Of a stretch of DNA of 64,000 nucleotides, positions 1 to 37,958 are shown in pieces. Where the stretch lies: the NCBI RefSeq assembly GCF_018991925.1, contig NW_024720711.1:1856940-1920939 (forward strand), in the 5' to 3' direction. Every line of letters starts with the position of its first letter. The first letter of the stretch is position 1. Position numbers and translations under genes: made by a program. The stretch is from Homarus americanus (lineage: Eukaryota > Arthropoda > Malacostraca > Decapoda > Nephropidae). The notes under the pieces are model-generated. The model saw only the letters and a program-made list of their open reading frames with translations, had not been told where the DNA came from and ran no database searches.

Positions 1-20
1 GTTGTAGGCGTTGCTGGAGG

Positions 21-92
21 TCTGTCTGTCTGTCTGTCTGCCTGTCTGCTTGTCTTCCCGCTTGCCTGCCTGCCTGCCTGTCTGTCTGTCTG
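21..92. repeat. TCTG/CCTG microsatellite
   Basis: Tetranucleotide run of TCTG changing to CCTG and back, with a short interruption near 52-63. No coding signal. Confidence 0.9.
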
Positions 93-170
93 CTTCCCCA
101 CTTGTGAATAGTTACCTACTTACTGTGGTCGTAATGGATAGATGCTTGATTTTGGAGACCTGCCTGGAAT

Positions 171-300
171 GTGGATAGTTGCCTGTGTGTGGATAGTTGC
201 CTGCGTGTGGATAGTTGCCTGCGTGTGGATAGTTGCCTGCGTGTGGATAGTTGCCTGCGTGTGGATAGTTGCCTGCGTGTGGATAGCAACCTGCGTGTGA
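171..300. repeat. 18-bp minisatellite
   Basis: About seven head-to-tail copies of GTGGATAGTTGCCTGCGT. The unit is a multiple of three, so open frames run through it on both strands without being genes. The last copy is diverged (AGCAAC for AGTTGC). Confidence 0.9.
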
Positions 301-355
301 AAAGAACATATCCACGTGGACTGAGACAAATGCACTCTGGATCTCCCATAGCCTC

Positions 356-550
356 TGCAAGTGGATGGCAGACGGGTGGCAGGTGGGTGGGAGACTGGTG
401 GCATGTAGACGGCAGACGGGTGGCAGATGGGTAATAGATTGCGGCAGTTGGGTGGCAGATGTGTGGCAGACATGTGGCAGACGGGTAACAGGTGGGTGGC
501 AGACGGGTAACAGGTGGGTGGCAGACAGGTGGCAGGTGGGTGAGTATGTC
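356..550. repeat. Degenerate GGTGGCAGACGGGTAACA array
   Basis: Irregular tandem array built from GGTGGCAGAC, GGGTAACAGGT and GGGTGGCAGG words with a period of roughly 10-20 bp. Open frames here (for example MADGWQVGG) are products of the repeat. Confidence 0.8.
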
Positions 551-935
551 TGTCATGACTAGCGGAGACATTTGCTGCTCCGTCGCACTGACTCACGACA
601 TATGAGTCGAATGCCCGAGTCACCTGGTCATAACAAGGTACACATAATGAGTCACCTGGTCTAAGATACACCTGGTCACACACATAATGACTCTCGTGGT
701 CATAGGAAGATATTTATTATTAATACATTTATTCCTATTGTCTTAATTACTAGTTATAAGTCATATCAAACTTAGTGAGAGTAACATCAATATTACGAAG
801 TTTAACACAACTGACGTATCCACTGAATCCTCATATACGCTACACACTATGTGATGACCCACAGTTGTGAAGAGACGTCCTCAGATGTTGGTTTGTCTGA
901 ATGAGTCTCACAGGTAAACAAAGTGCGGGGGGTAG
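551..935. other. Non-genic sequence with scattered GAGTCACCTGGTC words
   Basis: From 585 to 700 the word GAGTCACCTGGTCA recurs in several degraded copies. The remainder to 935 is AT-rich and shows no gene, RNA or transposon that I recognise. Confidence 0.6.
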
Positions 936-1080
936 GAGAGATTTTATTGGTCCATCAGTTAGAAATGGACTAGCGGGAGAGATCTTATTGGTCCATCAGT
1001 TAGAAATGGACTAGCAAGAGAGATTTTATTGGTCCATCAGATAGAAATGCGCGCGCAGGAGAAGTGGGCGGGGCCGTCGA
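936..1080. promoter_or_regulatory. Three phased CCAAT-box repeats next to a GC box
   Basis: A 41-bp unit is repeated three times, each with TTATTGGTCCATCAG (starting at 944, 985 and 1026), so the inverted CCAAT core ATTGG lies at 946-950, 987-991 and 1028-1032. About 33 bp after the last copy comes TGGGCGGGGC at 1065-1074, a near-consensus GC box, inside a locally CpG-rich stretch (GCGCGCGC). CCAAT boxes are known NF-Y sites and GC boxes are Sp1/KLF sites in animals. The direction of any transcript is unclear, and no open first exon was found on either side. It could equally be a chance three-copy tandem repeat. Confidence 0.3.
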
Positions 1081-1385
1081 TAGATTAGTTTTTTACAGGT
1101 TGTCTACGTAACCAGATACCGCCTTGGGCAAGAGGTTATCATTAGGTAGTCTCACACGGCTATCTTGTAACACTATATCACGATGTGCTTCAGACGGCAA
1201 CACCGCAGAGCTTCAGCAATACATAATGAAGATAGGTTAAGTGAGAATGACTCTATCAGTGACGTCTTATATACAGTAAACTCTATGGTACATGGAAATG
1301 GATAAGAAGGTGAGGTACTTAAGAAATTTAGCACCATTACGCTGTTGACTGGCCAGAGATAGTTGTCCTAATATTTCTAACAGGT
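1081..1385. other. Unique sequence, nothing recognised
   Basis: Moderate composition with no long repeat. A run of short open frames ends quickly in stops. If 936-1080 is a promoter firing to the right, its transcript would begin here, but no start or splice pattern supports that. Confidence 0.4.
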
Positions 1386-1505
1386 CTTATTTCTAGTACT
1401 AATGGGCCCCAAACTTAATGACCAAAGTTGTTTTACCTTAGGGCCCATTAGGACTAGGGCCCATTAGAACTAGCGCTTATTACGACTGGAGCCCATATGA
1501 CTTGC
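1386..1505. repeat. GGGCCCATTAGGACT word cluster
   Basis: Four degraded copies of GGGCCCATTAGGACTA spaced about 15-45 bp. The same word family recurs near 2126-2220, 4910-4935, 7086-7526, 7840-7872, 8773-8900 and 16280-16440, so this is a dispersed family and not a local accident. Confidence 0.7.
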
Positions 1506-1670
1506 GAGCTGTTACTCTTGTCTGGGTTATCACTTGCTGCTGCTAAGGAACTACACCTCACACTATTAAGATGCCAATCATTACCCTCCACCAGACGGAG
1601 AATGGCAACAAGCAGACGACAGACTAACGTACATACACACCTTTATCACTCATCAGTCTGGGAGTAAAAT

Positions 1671-1760
1671 AGATAAGTAGATAGATAGATAGATGGATAG
1701 ATAGATAAAGACATACATACATACATACATACATACATACATACATACATACATACATAC
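1671..1760. repeat. GATA then CATA microsatellites
   Basis: GATA repeats (1671-1707) pass into an uninterrupted CATA run (1711-1760), then a short CAGA run. Two shadow frames on the minus strand (MYVCMYVC type) come from it. Confidence 0.95.
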
Positions 1761-2279
1761 AGACAGACAAAAAGGTAGACAGGTAAAAATATAAAATAAC
1801 CATATATGTATAATTATGAGTATATATGTATTCGTTTTTGTGTGTATGTCTGTAATTAAACTTTTCAAGCAACTCAATACACTAAAAAATATATATATAT
1901 ACAACATATCCTAATATAATTCCACATTCAACATTAATTCAACATCCATTCAAAAAAATCACAAACTAAAAAAAAAAAAAGAAATCCTTCGTTAGATAAA
2001 TTAATTGATTTATTTTATTTTGTTTCATTTATTTTATTTATTTATTTATATTTGTTGTTATCCCACAGGGTCCAGCCACCCGACTAAGACACTCTGAGGT
2101 AACATGAGCCATCGGGACCAGTAGACTCCATTACTCTGGTTAAGGGGCCGAGGTTTAACATTAACGTGGTCTCAGTACTAATAAGAGTGGGTCCTAATGG
2201 TACCTTACCTGGAGGAGGATTAGGTTAGACGCAGGTAATGGTGTTGTTGACCTGGGATGTTTGTGGTCCTACACACACT

Positions 2280-2296
2280 CTATCTATCTATCTATA

Positions 2297-2331
<35 letters not shown>

Positions 2332-2445
2332 ATATCTATCTATCTATATATCTATCTATAATTTCTCGTCTCTTCCTACTATTTTTGTTACTCATTCTTT
2401 TCATAATCACTCATTCATTCATGTATGTGTGTGTGTGTGTGTGTC

Positions 2446-2498
<53 letters not shown>
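2280..2498. repeat. CTAT and GT microsatellites
   Basis: A CTAT array with CTATAT interruptions (2280-2359) is followed after about 60 bp by a GT run (2423-2498) broken once by CTT. Sequence between 1761 and 2279 is AT-rich, and 2126-2220 holds diverged GGCCC/CTAAT words. Confidence 0.95.
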
Positions 2499-2500
<2 letters not shown>

Positions 2501-2829
2501 TCACAGGATCTTTACTTATTCACTAGTGGTTAAAGCATCCGTGTGACAAAACCACACGGAAAAGGAAACAACGGAGAACCTAATTATAAAACAATTATGC
2601 AAATAATCTTAAAGTACCACACTAATGTATATGTTATGTAATTTATATATCTCCTTTAGTCATCAATTTATATAATATCTATAAATGACCTGAAGAAGTT
2701 TTTGAAATAAATTCTCTTAGTGTAAACTGATTAATGGCTTTTGTTGGTCAGCGATGCTCATTTGTTCGTCTCTAAAAACTCTTGATCGCATTCACAAGGT
2801 ATTTATAAAGGTATCCCGCCACCTAAATC
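2499..2829. other. AT-rich unique sequence
   Basis: No gene, RNA or repeat recognised. Confidence 0.5.
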
Positions 2830-3006
2830 CGGTCACTCATCCATCCGGTCATTCATTAATAACTCGGTCACTCCTTAACACGGTCACTCATCTACTCAGT
2901 CACTCATTAACTCGGTCACTCATTAAATCGGTCATTCGTTAACTCAGACACTCATCAACCCGAATACTCATCAACACGGTCACTCACTCTCCCCCGGTCA
3001 CTCATC
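2830..3006. repeat. 15-16-bp minisatellite
   Basis: About eleven degraded copies of CGGTCACTCATTAACT. Confidence 0.85.
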
Positions 3007-3168
3007 TCTGCCAAAAAGTAAGGTTATGGAAATAGTGTCGGCGCTTCAAGAGAGGTTCATCACTCTCTGGCGACATTCGATAATCTTTGGCCAAGTTGGT
3101 TAATTGGGACAGTGTTTTTTCTCTTACTTGTGGGGTTTATTGTTATTACCATATTGTTTTAGAACCTG

Positions 3169-3621
3169 TGTGTGTGTGTGTGTGTGTGTGTGTCTGTGTC
3201 TGCCTCTGTATGTGTGTGGGTGTTTTTTGTGTGTGTGTGTGTCTGCCTCTATGTGTGGGTGTGTGTGTGTGCCTCTATGTGTGTGGAGTGTTTTTTTTTT
3301 TTGTGTGTGTGTGTGGGTGTTTTTTTTGTGTGTGTGTGTGTGTCTGCCTCTATGTGTGTAGGTGTTTTACGTGTGTGTGTGTGTGTGTGTGTGTGTGTCT
3401 GCCTCTATATTGTGTGGGTGTTTTTTGTGTGTGTGTGTGTGGGTGTTTATTTTTGTGTGTGTGTGTGTGTCTGCCTCTATGTGTGTGGGTGTTTTTTGTG
3501 TGTGTGTGTCTGTACTCTGTGTGTGTGGGTGTTTTTGTGTGTGTGTGTGTGTGTGCCTCTGTGCATGTGTGTGTGTGTGTGTGCCTCTATGTGTGTGGGT
3601 GTTTGTTTTTGTGTGGGTGTT

Positions 3622-3669
<48 letters not shown>

Positions 3670-3671
3670 TT
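3169..3671. repeat. Compound GT minisatellite
   Basis: GT runs alternate with TCTGCCTCTATGTGTGTGGG and T-tracts, giving a loose period of 50-100 bp. Several copies carry the TGCCTCTATGTG word. Long CVCVC-type and HTHTH-type open frames on the two strands are repeat products. Confidence 0.9.
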
Positions 3672-4255
3672 TATCCTCCGGTTTCATTTCTTCGTTCAGT
3701 CATTCCTCCAGGTTCAGTGTTTTGTTCAAGCGCTTCAGGTTCATTGGTTCGTTCATTCTCTGCTGAAAACATTTAATCATTCAACCAAAATAACAACACA
3801 AAACAACTGCGATTCGAAGCTTCAGTTAAACGGTCTCGTGGCCACTTATCAATACACTTAAGATATATCAACTTAGAATTTCCATTATTAATTTGATTTT
3901 TTTTATAGTTTTTATTAACTTTGAGACACACAGGATAAATATAAATATGTGTATGTTCTGCTTAATTGAGAACTTGTCAAATCACATCAAGTTTGGTTTC
4001 TAATAGTCAGAATTATTTTCTTTACACTGGGACATCTGAGACACAAAGAGGAAACAAGAACGTGAATCATCTACACGTTCTAATTACCTTGTTATTTAAT
4101 CGTTTTTTTTTATTAATTATATACACTTAATATTATAAATAAATAAATATCCGATCAAGACTCCGATTAATTGTAACATTAATTAATCAACATTCTACAT
4201 AAGTCGAATGTTGATGACCAGACTTGTGGTTTCTATATATATATACAAGGAATTT
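3672..4255. other. AT-rich unique sequence
   Basis: No gene or repeat recognised. An ATATATATATA run lies just before the telomere-type tract that follows. Confidence 0.5.
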
Positions 4256-4360
4256 TGGGTTAGGTTAGGTTAGGTTAGGTTAGGTTAGGTTAGGTTAGGT
4301 TAGGTTAGGTTAAGTTAGGTTAGGTTAGGTAAAGTTAAGTTAAGTTAGGTTAGGTTAAGT
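4256..4360 (+). repeat. Interstitial TTAGG telomere-type tract
   Basis: About eleven perfect TTAGG copies (4257-4312) followed by degraded TTAGG/TTAAG copies. TTAGG is the telomere repeat of most arthropods. Here it is interstitial, flanked by unique AT-rich DNA on both sides. Confidence 0.95.
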
Positions 4361-5316
4361 TTCATTGAGAATATAAAGTACAAAGTTACTACACAGGGAT
4401 GATATCTTTAATTAATACTTTATAATTATCATCAGCAACACTTAATCATCACACACTTACTACAATAATCAGAAGCTCAGGTGATAATGACCCGTCCATT
4501 CACCTTCACCCACTACTGGCCTCCTCAGCAACCATTACAGTTTGTTTGGGATGACTGGTCTACTTCTCTTCACTAAACCTTGACGCCACAGCAATAAATT
4601 CACAGCCATATTTTCCTTTCTGTGGCAAATGTCGTAAATTCCCTCAAAATTTACATTATTTTGTGGGATTTTTGCTAGAAACAATAATTTTCATAAAAAT
4701 AAATTCGAGTAAAGTTTTCAAATTTATATAAATCGAAACTAAAACTGAGTAAAAAAATTTCTGTGTGCGTTATGTACACCACTGCCTGTGTATACTAGGT
4801 GGATCACTGTCTCTATTTTGTCTGCTATGTCCACTCCAGGGAATTATAAACATTCTTAAATGAACTTTGTGTAATTTTATCAAGGACAGACTAAATTTGG
4901 GCAGTGTTCAGTGGTCCACTCCTAATGAGACCAGATATAGTTCAATGATAGTTCATTTTGTAATCATCACAATGCAGCAATAATAAGAGTGTCATAGAAT
5001 ATCTCTAACAAGTTTCTCCTCTGCCGTAAGAAAAATATCAACCTTTTTACAAGATATTTTCGTCTGAGCCTAAACCTGAATAGAGATAAAAAAAATTTAA
5101 ATTAATGCATAATTAAACAAAATATAATCTGCAAAGAATAAAAAAAAGTTGCAAACTGACTATGGCGGCGCGAATCACCTGACAACCATCATTTAATCTA
5201 CCTTTATAAAGTCTACCCTTTGCTGAGGACGCTAGGAAGGAGTCGACAGGTCACTGCACATGAAAGCATAAAAATATCAACGATGATAACAACTGCACTT
5301 ACAACTTCCATATTGT
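4361..5316. other. Unique AT-rich sequence
   Basis: No gene recognised. One GGTCCACTCCTAATGAGACC word of the GGCCC/CTAAT family lies at 4913-4932. Confidence 0.5.
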
Positions 5317-5450
5317 TACATCACCTGTCGGGATGTTACTGGTGGCCATGGAGGCCAGTGTACATCACTGATGGCCGCGAGGGCCAGCAACACAGTGTAC
5401 ATCACTGATGACCATGAGTGCCAGTGCAACATTGTACACCACTTTAGTAC
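5317..5450. repeat. Short imperfect tandem repeat
   Basis: About two and a half diverged copies of a unit near 45 bp containing GTGTACATCACTGATGGCC and GAGGGCCAG. Sequence from 5451 to 5969 is unique and would be the 3' UTR and downstream flank of the beat-like gene. I see no canonical AATAAA on the minus strand within about 330 nt of its stop. Confidence 0.6.
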
Positions 5451-5969
5451 AATACAAAACTAATGCTAAGAGATAAAGTTAACTTGTGGTCGTCGCGTTA
5501 CCACAAGTTGTGAGAAACACTCGATGAAGCTGATGATAAGTTGACATTAAGTGACGTGAAGAACATTACAAGATGAACAACCGTAAGTCTCCTAAGATGT
5601 GTGGCACGTAATAGTGTTATTATTTACAATATTATGACAGGTCAGATGCTGTGATGTTCCTCAGTAGTGCGTTAATTAACCTCACAACAACACACAGGCA
5701 CTTCACTCATTATGAAGATGAATTATTATATTACTGTAGTTTAGACTTGAGGGATGTCTGTGTTGACGGTTCCTCACAGAGTCTGACCTGCCAGCTACCC
5801 TCAGTAATGGTTCGTCCTCACACTAAATAATCTTAGAAACTCCTTTTTAGAAATACAAGAAGTAAATGGTTACAACTGGAGCGCTAACTAAGTTTATCTT
5901 CTAGGTATGACGCTGTCTACTGTTACTCCAGCGAGGGTGGGAGGTAGAGGGTGAGGTGGAGCTGAAGAG

Positions 5970-33027
<27,058 letters not shown>

Positions 33028-33048
33028 CTGTAATAATAATAATAATAA

Positions 33049-34154
33049 TCTTTCTCAGGTGTGTCCAGGAAATCACAGGTGTTAATTAGAAACCGTCAGG
33101 CGTAACATGATCTCTTTTTTCTCTCTCATCCCATCAGCAAAAATGTCAATTCTTACGACCGTCCTTTACACACACACACACACACACACACAGACGAGCT
33201 GAGGGAGGGAGGAAGGAAGAGAGAGAGATCTGTCACATATCATAACTCAAACCGTTAGGAATAAATAGACGTCTTGAGCACAAATAATAGTTAACTAGCT
33301 CAGGTAAACTAGCAGGTAAATAACACTAACATGTCGTAAGGTGACTATCAATGCCACACCCACTGAGGACCGTCACGTCAAGTTTATTCCAACACCATAA
33401 CTCTGTTGTAATTCTCCCATCAAAATATTTTAAGTTCACGACTTAGTTTTAAAATTTATTCTAAAAAAAATCGCGAAATGATATTATACACCTGTATTTT
33501 ATTTTTTCTGGAGATTAATTCGTTGGTATTTATTCTGACGTCCAAGGATTCTATGTTACGTCTTCCTTAATGATTTGTTCTAAAGAAAAGATCTAAGAAT
33601 TTTTACTTATTACCAGAAAAGGAAAGAGAGAGAGGGGCGGGGGGGGAGAAGAGAGAAAGATAGAGATTTAGACAGAAAGAAAGAAATAAAAGAAAAATAA
33701 GATAACAGCAATAATAACAACCAGATAAAGCAAAAAGTAAATAAATAAACTCACATTAAAACACCACGACCCTCACGACCAAAATAAAAACACTCACACA
33801 AAATCACACACAATAAATCCACTTAGAAGTTATGACAATAATTCACCCTCAAAAAAACAGAAAACTTATATAAACTAACTGGGGAAATATGACGCCATCC
33901 ATCGCACATAAGAGACATGAATGAGTCATAGAGACACATCAACGCCTGGCGAGTGACTCTATTTTTGTGGCATAATGGCGAGTGGCACTGTGTTGTGTCC
34001 TTGATGGTATGAGTGGTACTTGTGATGCCACTTTTAATTCTCCCTGGGTCGTATTTTTATTTATTTATATTTTTTTTGGGGGTACCTGGCGATCATGGTC
34101 ACCTTCCATTTGATGTGTGTGAGGTGGCGATTTTCCGCGACGTTTGAGGGTACG
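33049..34154. other. Unique sequence, nothing recognised
   Basis: Short CA run (33170-33192) and purine-rich stretch (33618-33690). No signal-peptide exon in the right phase was found on the minus strand. Confidence 0.5.
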
Positions 34155-34435
34155 GATTCGTTTACGAGGCCGGGTTCGTTTAAATGTCTGAGTTCTTATA
34201 CTTGTCCGGGATTGTTATCGGGTTCGAGTCCATTCGCGAGTCCGGGTTCGTTTAAATGTCTGAATTCTTGTACTTGTCTGGGTTCGATTTCGGGTCCGAG
34301 TTCGTTTTCGGGTCCGAGTTCGTTTGCGAGGCCGGATTCATTTAAATGTCTGAATTCTTTTACTTGCCCGGGTTCGTTTAAATGTCTGCGCTCTTTTACT
34401 TGTCCGGGTTCATTTGCGGGTTCGGTTCCGGGTGC
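34155..34435. repeat. Degenerate minisatellite, CGGGTTCGTTTAAATGTCTG
   Basis: About eight copies of a unit of 35-40 bp with TTCGTTTAAATGTCTGAATT and ACTTGTCCGGG, mixed with a shorter CGGGTCCGAGTTCGTTT unit. A plus-strand open frame (SFKCLNSFTCPG) is produced by the repeat. Confidence 0.85.
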
Positions 34436-34564
34436 AGCGATTGGGGGTTGGGGTGGTAATGAAGTTATCGAGTAGTAGTTATTGAGTTAAGTGAATGTTA
34501 AGAAAGCGTCTTCAAGTATTGTGTGGGAAGGTCCCTCTGTCCTGGTGACTGTCTGGATTAATTA

Positions 34565-34565
34565 T

Positions 34566-34601
<36 letters not shown>

Positions 34602-34693
34602 ACTGGTAGGGATTTAGTACGAGTACCTACACTCACTCACCATACCTAAATCTCTCGACTTAAATGTTCATAAAGAAAACAAATCAAGACCAA

Positions 34694-34736
<43 letters not shown>

Positions 34737-34918
34737 GGACTTGAATTTTTTATATATTAAAATCTGGTTCTTGGTTTTTAATAACCTTGTATAGCGGGTT
34801 CGGATGGTTGCGATCTCGCTTCTCAAACACGGAGACACGGGTTCGAGTTGCAGTACGGGTTCTGGTTTGAGGTGCAGTACGGGTTCGGGTTCGAGTTCCA
34901 GTTCGGGTTTAGTCTGGT
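34565..34918. repeat. GA and CA runs and a CGGGTTCGAGTT array
   Basis: GA (34570-34597), CA (34694-34735), then about six copies of ACGGGTTCGAGTTGCAGT-like words (34798-34918). Confidence 0.85.
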
Positions 34919-35017
34919 GAAAAGGTGAGGTAAGGTTGGTGAGGTGTTGTGCTGAGTTGGCCACCAGCCACCTCGATGCTTTGGGCTGTTAGACCAAATC
35001 ATCTCACCTAAGGGATC

Positions 35018-35425
35018 TTGGAGGACTCTGGAGAGCCCTGGAGGGCCGTGGAGATCCATGAATGACCTTGGAGGACCCTGGAGGGGCCTGAAGGACCCTG
35101 GAGGACCCTGGAGAACCGTGAAAAACCTCGAAAGAACTTGAAGGATCTTGGAGGAAGGGTGAGGACAGAGGTATCGGGTGTGGCTGGTGGACAGCAATAT
35201 CACACAGACATAGATTATCGGTGACTCATCGGTTGAAGAAATATCGGGGGTGTGAGGAGAGTGTCAGTGAGGGAGTGTTAGTAAAGGGGTGATGGTGAGG
35301 GAGAGTGAGGCAGTATCGGTGAGAGTAAGAGGAGAGTGTGAGGAGTGTCAGTGAGGGAGACGTTATGACGCTCTGGGAGATCTGTTATAATAATAATAAT
35401 AATAATAAAAATTAAATATAATACT

Positions 35426-35473
<48 letters not shown>
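35018..35473. repeat. GGAGGACCCTGG array, GAGTGTCAGTGAGGG array, TAA and CT runs
   Basis: A 12-bp-type array (35018-35165), a GTGAGGGAGAGTG array (35250-35362), a short TAA run (35390-35408) and a CT run (35431-35473). Confidence 0.85.
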
Positions 35474-35476
<3 letters not shown>

Positions 35477-35929
35477 ACCCCCTCAGTGGAGATACTCTAA
35501 ACCAGCATTATTAAACTGTGTTGAAAAATATGACCTAATATGGTCCTCCCGCCATCATACATAGTGAAGGGGGGTCCTGGTCCCCCCCACACACACACTG
35601 ATTTTCATATTCCTATTTTCGTCCGCGGGTAAACTGTGGTTCTTCTTCACGGTGTGCATAAATGAGTGGCTAGCATGGTGCTGAGGTAGGAAGGTCTTGT
35701 GCTGGTGCTGCTGTTGGTGATGTTGACTTGTGTAAAGAGACAGGTGTATCGGACCATCGAGAACAACACCATACGACACCACATACAGTATGTTAGTACA
35801 GTATGTAACATGTATTAGAATATTTTCTGTTACAGCAGTTAGAATGGTTAAGTACAGCTTATGGAGACATACTTTGTTTGCTTTTCATTTGAACTCTCTT
35901 GAGAATTAATGTTGTAAAAGCAAATGGAT
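35474..35929. other. Unique sequence, nothing firm
   Basis: On the plus strand, 35665-35740 gives a leucine/valine-rich stretch (LVLVLLLVMLTC) like a signal peptide, but a TAG stop separates it from the nearest ATG and it is on the wrong strand for the beat-like gene. Confidence 0.5.
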
Positions 35930-36140
35930 CGCTGAAGATTAGACACCCTAGCTTATTTAAAGTGAAGATTAACCACCCTAACCCTAACCTAAGTTAATGC
36001 TAACATAACCTAACCTAAAGTTAACCTAATTCAACTTAACCTAACACTGGCAAGGGGGGGGGGGTTAAGTTAGGGTATGTTAGGTTAGGTTACACTTGAG
36101 GTTAGGTTAGCGTTAGGGTGGTTAATCTACAGATGATTGG
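35930..36140. repeat. CTGAAGATTAGCCACCC element, inverted pair (copy 3)
   Basis: The left arm on the plus strand reads GCTGAAGATTAGACACCCTA, then GAAGATTAACCACCCTAACC and CCTAA-like words. The right arm (36065-36140) is the reverse: TTAGG copies, then GCGTTAGGGTGGTTAATCTA. The two arms enclose a CCTAA-to-TTAGG switch and a G-run (36053-36063), so the region can form a large hairpin. Confidence 0.6.
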
Positions 36141-36184
36141 GAAGGTTGTCATATAATTAAGGATAAGATGATAATGGTAGAAAT

Positions 36185-36370
36185 ATTACTGGAGGATGGG
36201 AGGGCCAGGGGAAGGCAGAGACTGGGATGGATGATATAAATGTTGTGGTCCCCGGAGAGTTAGAGCATCTAGAGGAATTGGTAAACACAGCCCAGTGATG
36301 TATTGAGAAGTGGGCCGTGGTCGCCAACCCTCAGCCCTGAAAATGACACCTTGGTTGATTGATTGATCTG
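36185..36370 (+). mobile_element. 3' end of a non-LTR retrotransposon, degraded
   Basis: Two overlapping frames give the usual tail of a non-LTR ORF2. These are a basic R-A-R-G-R-Q-R-L-G-W-M motif, then after a +1 shift D-D-I, G-E-L-E-H-L-E-E-L-V-N-T-A and W-x-V-V-A-N-P-Q-P. A TTGATTGATTGA tail follows, as simple tails do in such elements. In-frame stops and a shift show it is dead. The clade cannot be fixed from this fragment. Confidence 0.55.
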
Positions 36371-37009
36371 ATAGTGTTGCAACGATAGAGAGAAAGAGAC
36401 AGACAGACAGACAGACAGAGGGGGTTAAAAACGAGACAGACTAACACACGGACACACCAAAGAAACATTTATTCGCTCAAAGAAACGAAAAAAAAAAGAA
36501 AAGAAATAATCCATATATAATGGGATGGATTTACAAGCAGGGATTTAAGAGATTATCCTGGAAAGAGATCGTGGGAGAATAAAATAACCCCGACCCAATT
36601 AGATAAAGAGAGGGAGGAGATTTTCCATTAATATCCCTAGAGGATATTTTGAAGAAGTTGGGAGGAGGAAATAATCGCGCTAATTAGGTGTAATCTAGAG
36701 AAAGGTTTATTACTCAGTCCACGAAGATTATTTAGTGATAATTAGCAGGAAAGACACAACCAGACATTTCTAATTGGGTTGGATGGATGTCTGTCCTCGA
36801 AATTAGCTGTAAATAAATGGAAAACCAGTTAATGTGAAATTGGGAAGGAATTTAATACTGAAATTGAAAGGTAACTCCATGAAAATTGGCAGCAAGGAGA
36901 GTGACCTAAAGTAGAATCGCATTACACACTTGGTGATAATCCCGTGTAATGCTCAGGAAAAGATGAACCTTATTAGTAGTATATATACGGCTTATTGGTC
37001 TATCTGTCA
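36371..37009. other. Unique sequence with short GACA run
   Basis: GACA run at 36399-36418. Otherwise unrecognised. Confidence 0.5.
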
Positions 37010-37535
37010 TTCTCTCTGTCTATCTATTTATCTGTTTCTATATATCTATCTGTCTACCTGTCTGTCTGTATGTCTGTCTCTATCTATCTATTTCTTTATC
37101 TTCTCCCTTTCTTCCCTGCTTTCTTCTCTTTCCTCCTTTCCTCCTCCTTCTTCTTCCTTCTTTCTTCCCCCTTTCTCTCTCTTTCCCCTCCATCCCCTTT
37201 CTTCCTTATTCCATTCCCTCTTTCTTCCTCATTTTCCCCTCTTCCCCCTTCTTCCCTTTTCCCTTCTTTCCTCTTCCTCCTCCTTCTCCTCCTCCTGCTC
37301 CTCCTCTTCTTCCCCTCTTTCCCCCTTCTCCTTCTTCCCTCTTTCAACCTTCTTCTTCTTCCTTCTTTCTTCCTCCTCCTTCTTACCTCTTTCCTCCTCC
37401 TCTTCCTCTTTCTCCCTTCTTTCCTCTTCCTCCCTTCTTTCCTCCTCCTCCTTCTTACCTCTTTCCTCCTCCTCTTCCTCTTCCTCCCTTCTTTCCTCTT
37501 CCTCCCTTCTTTCCTCCTCCTTCTCGTCTTATCAC
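37010..37535. repeat. CTAT/CTGT run and polypyrimidine CCTTCTT tract
   Basis: CTAT/CTGT words (37010-37095) are followed by about 430 bp that are almost purely C and T in TTCCTCCT words. A block (TCCTCTTCCTC with CTTCTTTCC) repeats with a period near 60 at 37385-37515. Serine/leucine-rich frames are by-products. Confidence 0.9.
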
Positions 37536-37615
37536 CCAGCTCTAGTATCTAAAATTGCTAACCTTCCTGCCATCTTGAGTACCGTGATATCTCTCAACTC
37601 TTCTTCCTCAAGTTG

Positions 37616-37949
37616 GTTTAACCCTTTGAGGACGATGGTTTAACCCTTTGAGGACGATGGTTTAACCCCTTGAAGACGATCGTTAAACCCTTTGAGGACG
37701 CCGGTTTAACCCTTTGAGGACGATGGTTTAACCCCTTGAAGACGATGGTTTAAGCCCTTGAAGACGACGATTAAACCCTTTGAGGACGCTGGTTTGACTC
37801 TTTGAGGACGATGGTTAAACGCCTTGAAGACGATTGTTTAACCCCTTGAAGACGATGATTAAACCCTTTGAGGACGCTGGTTTGACTCTTTGAGGACGAT
37901 GGTTTAACCACTTAAAAACGATTGTTTAACCCTTTGAGTACGATGGTTT
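37616..37949. repeat. 22-bp minisatellite, arm 1 of an inverted array
   Basis: About fifteen copies of GTTTAACCCTTTGAGGACGATG with CCCCTTGAAGACGA variants. The next array is the same word in reverse orientation. Confidence 0.9.
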
Positions 37950-37958
37950 CGTTCTTAT

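Noticed and set aside
34095..34475. Cys/Ser/Phe-rich protein (SFKCLNSFTCPGS repeats)
   Set aside because: Encoded entirely by a degenerate minisatellite; no domain or splice context.
35665..35790. Signal-peptide-like LVLVLLLVMLTC on the plus strand
   Set aside because: A TAG stop separates it from its ATG, it is opposite to the beat-like gene, and no splice continuation was seen.
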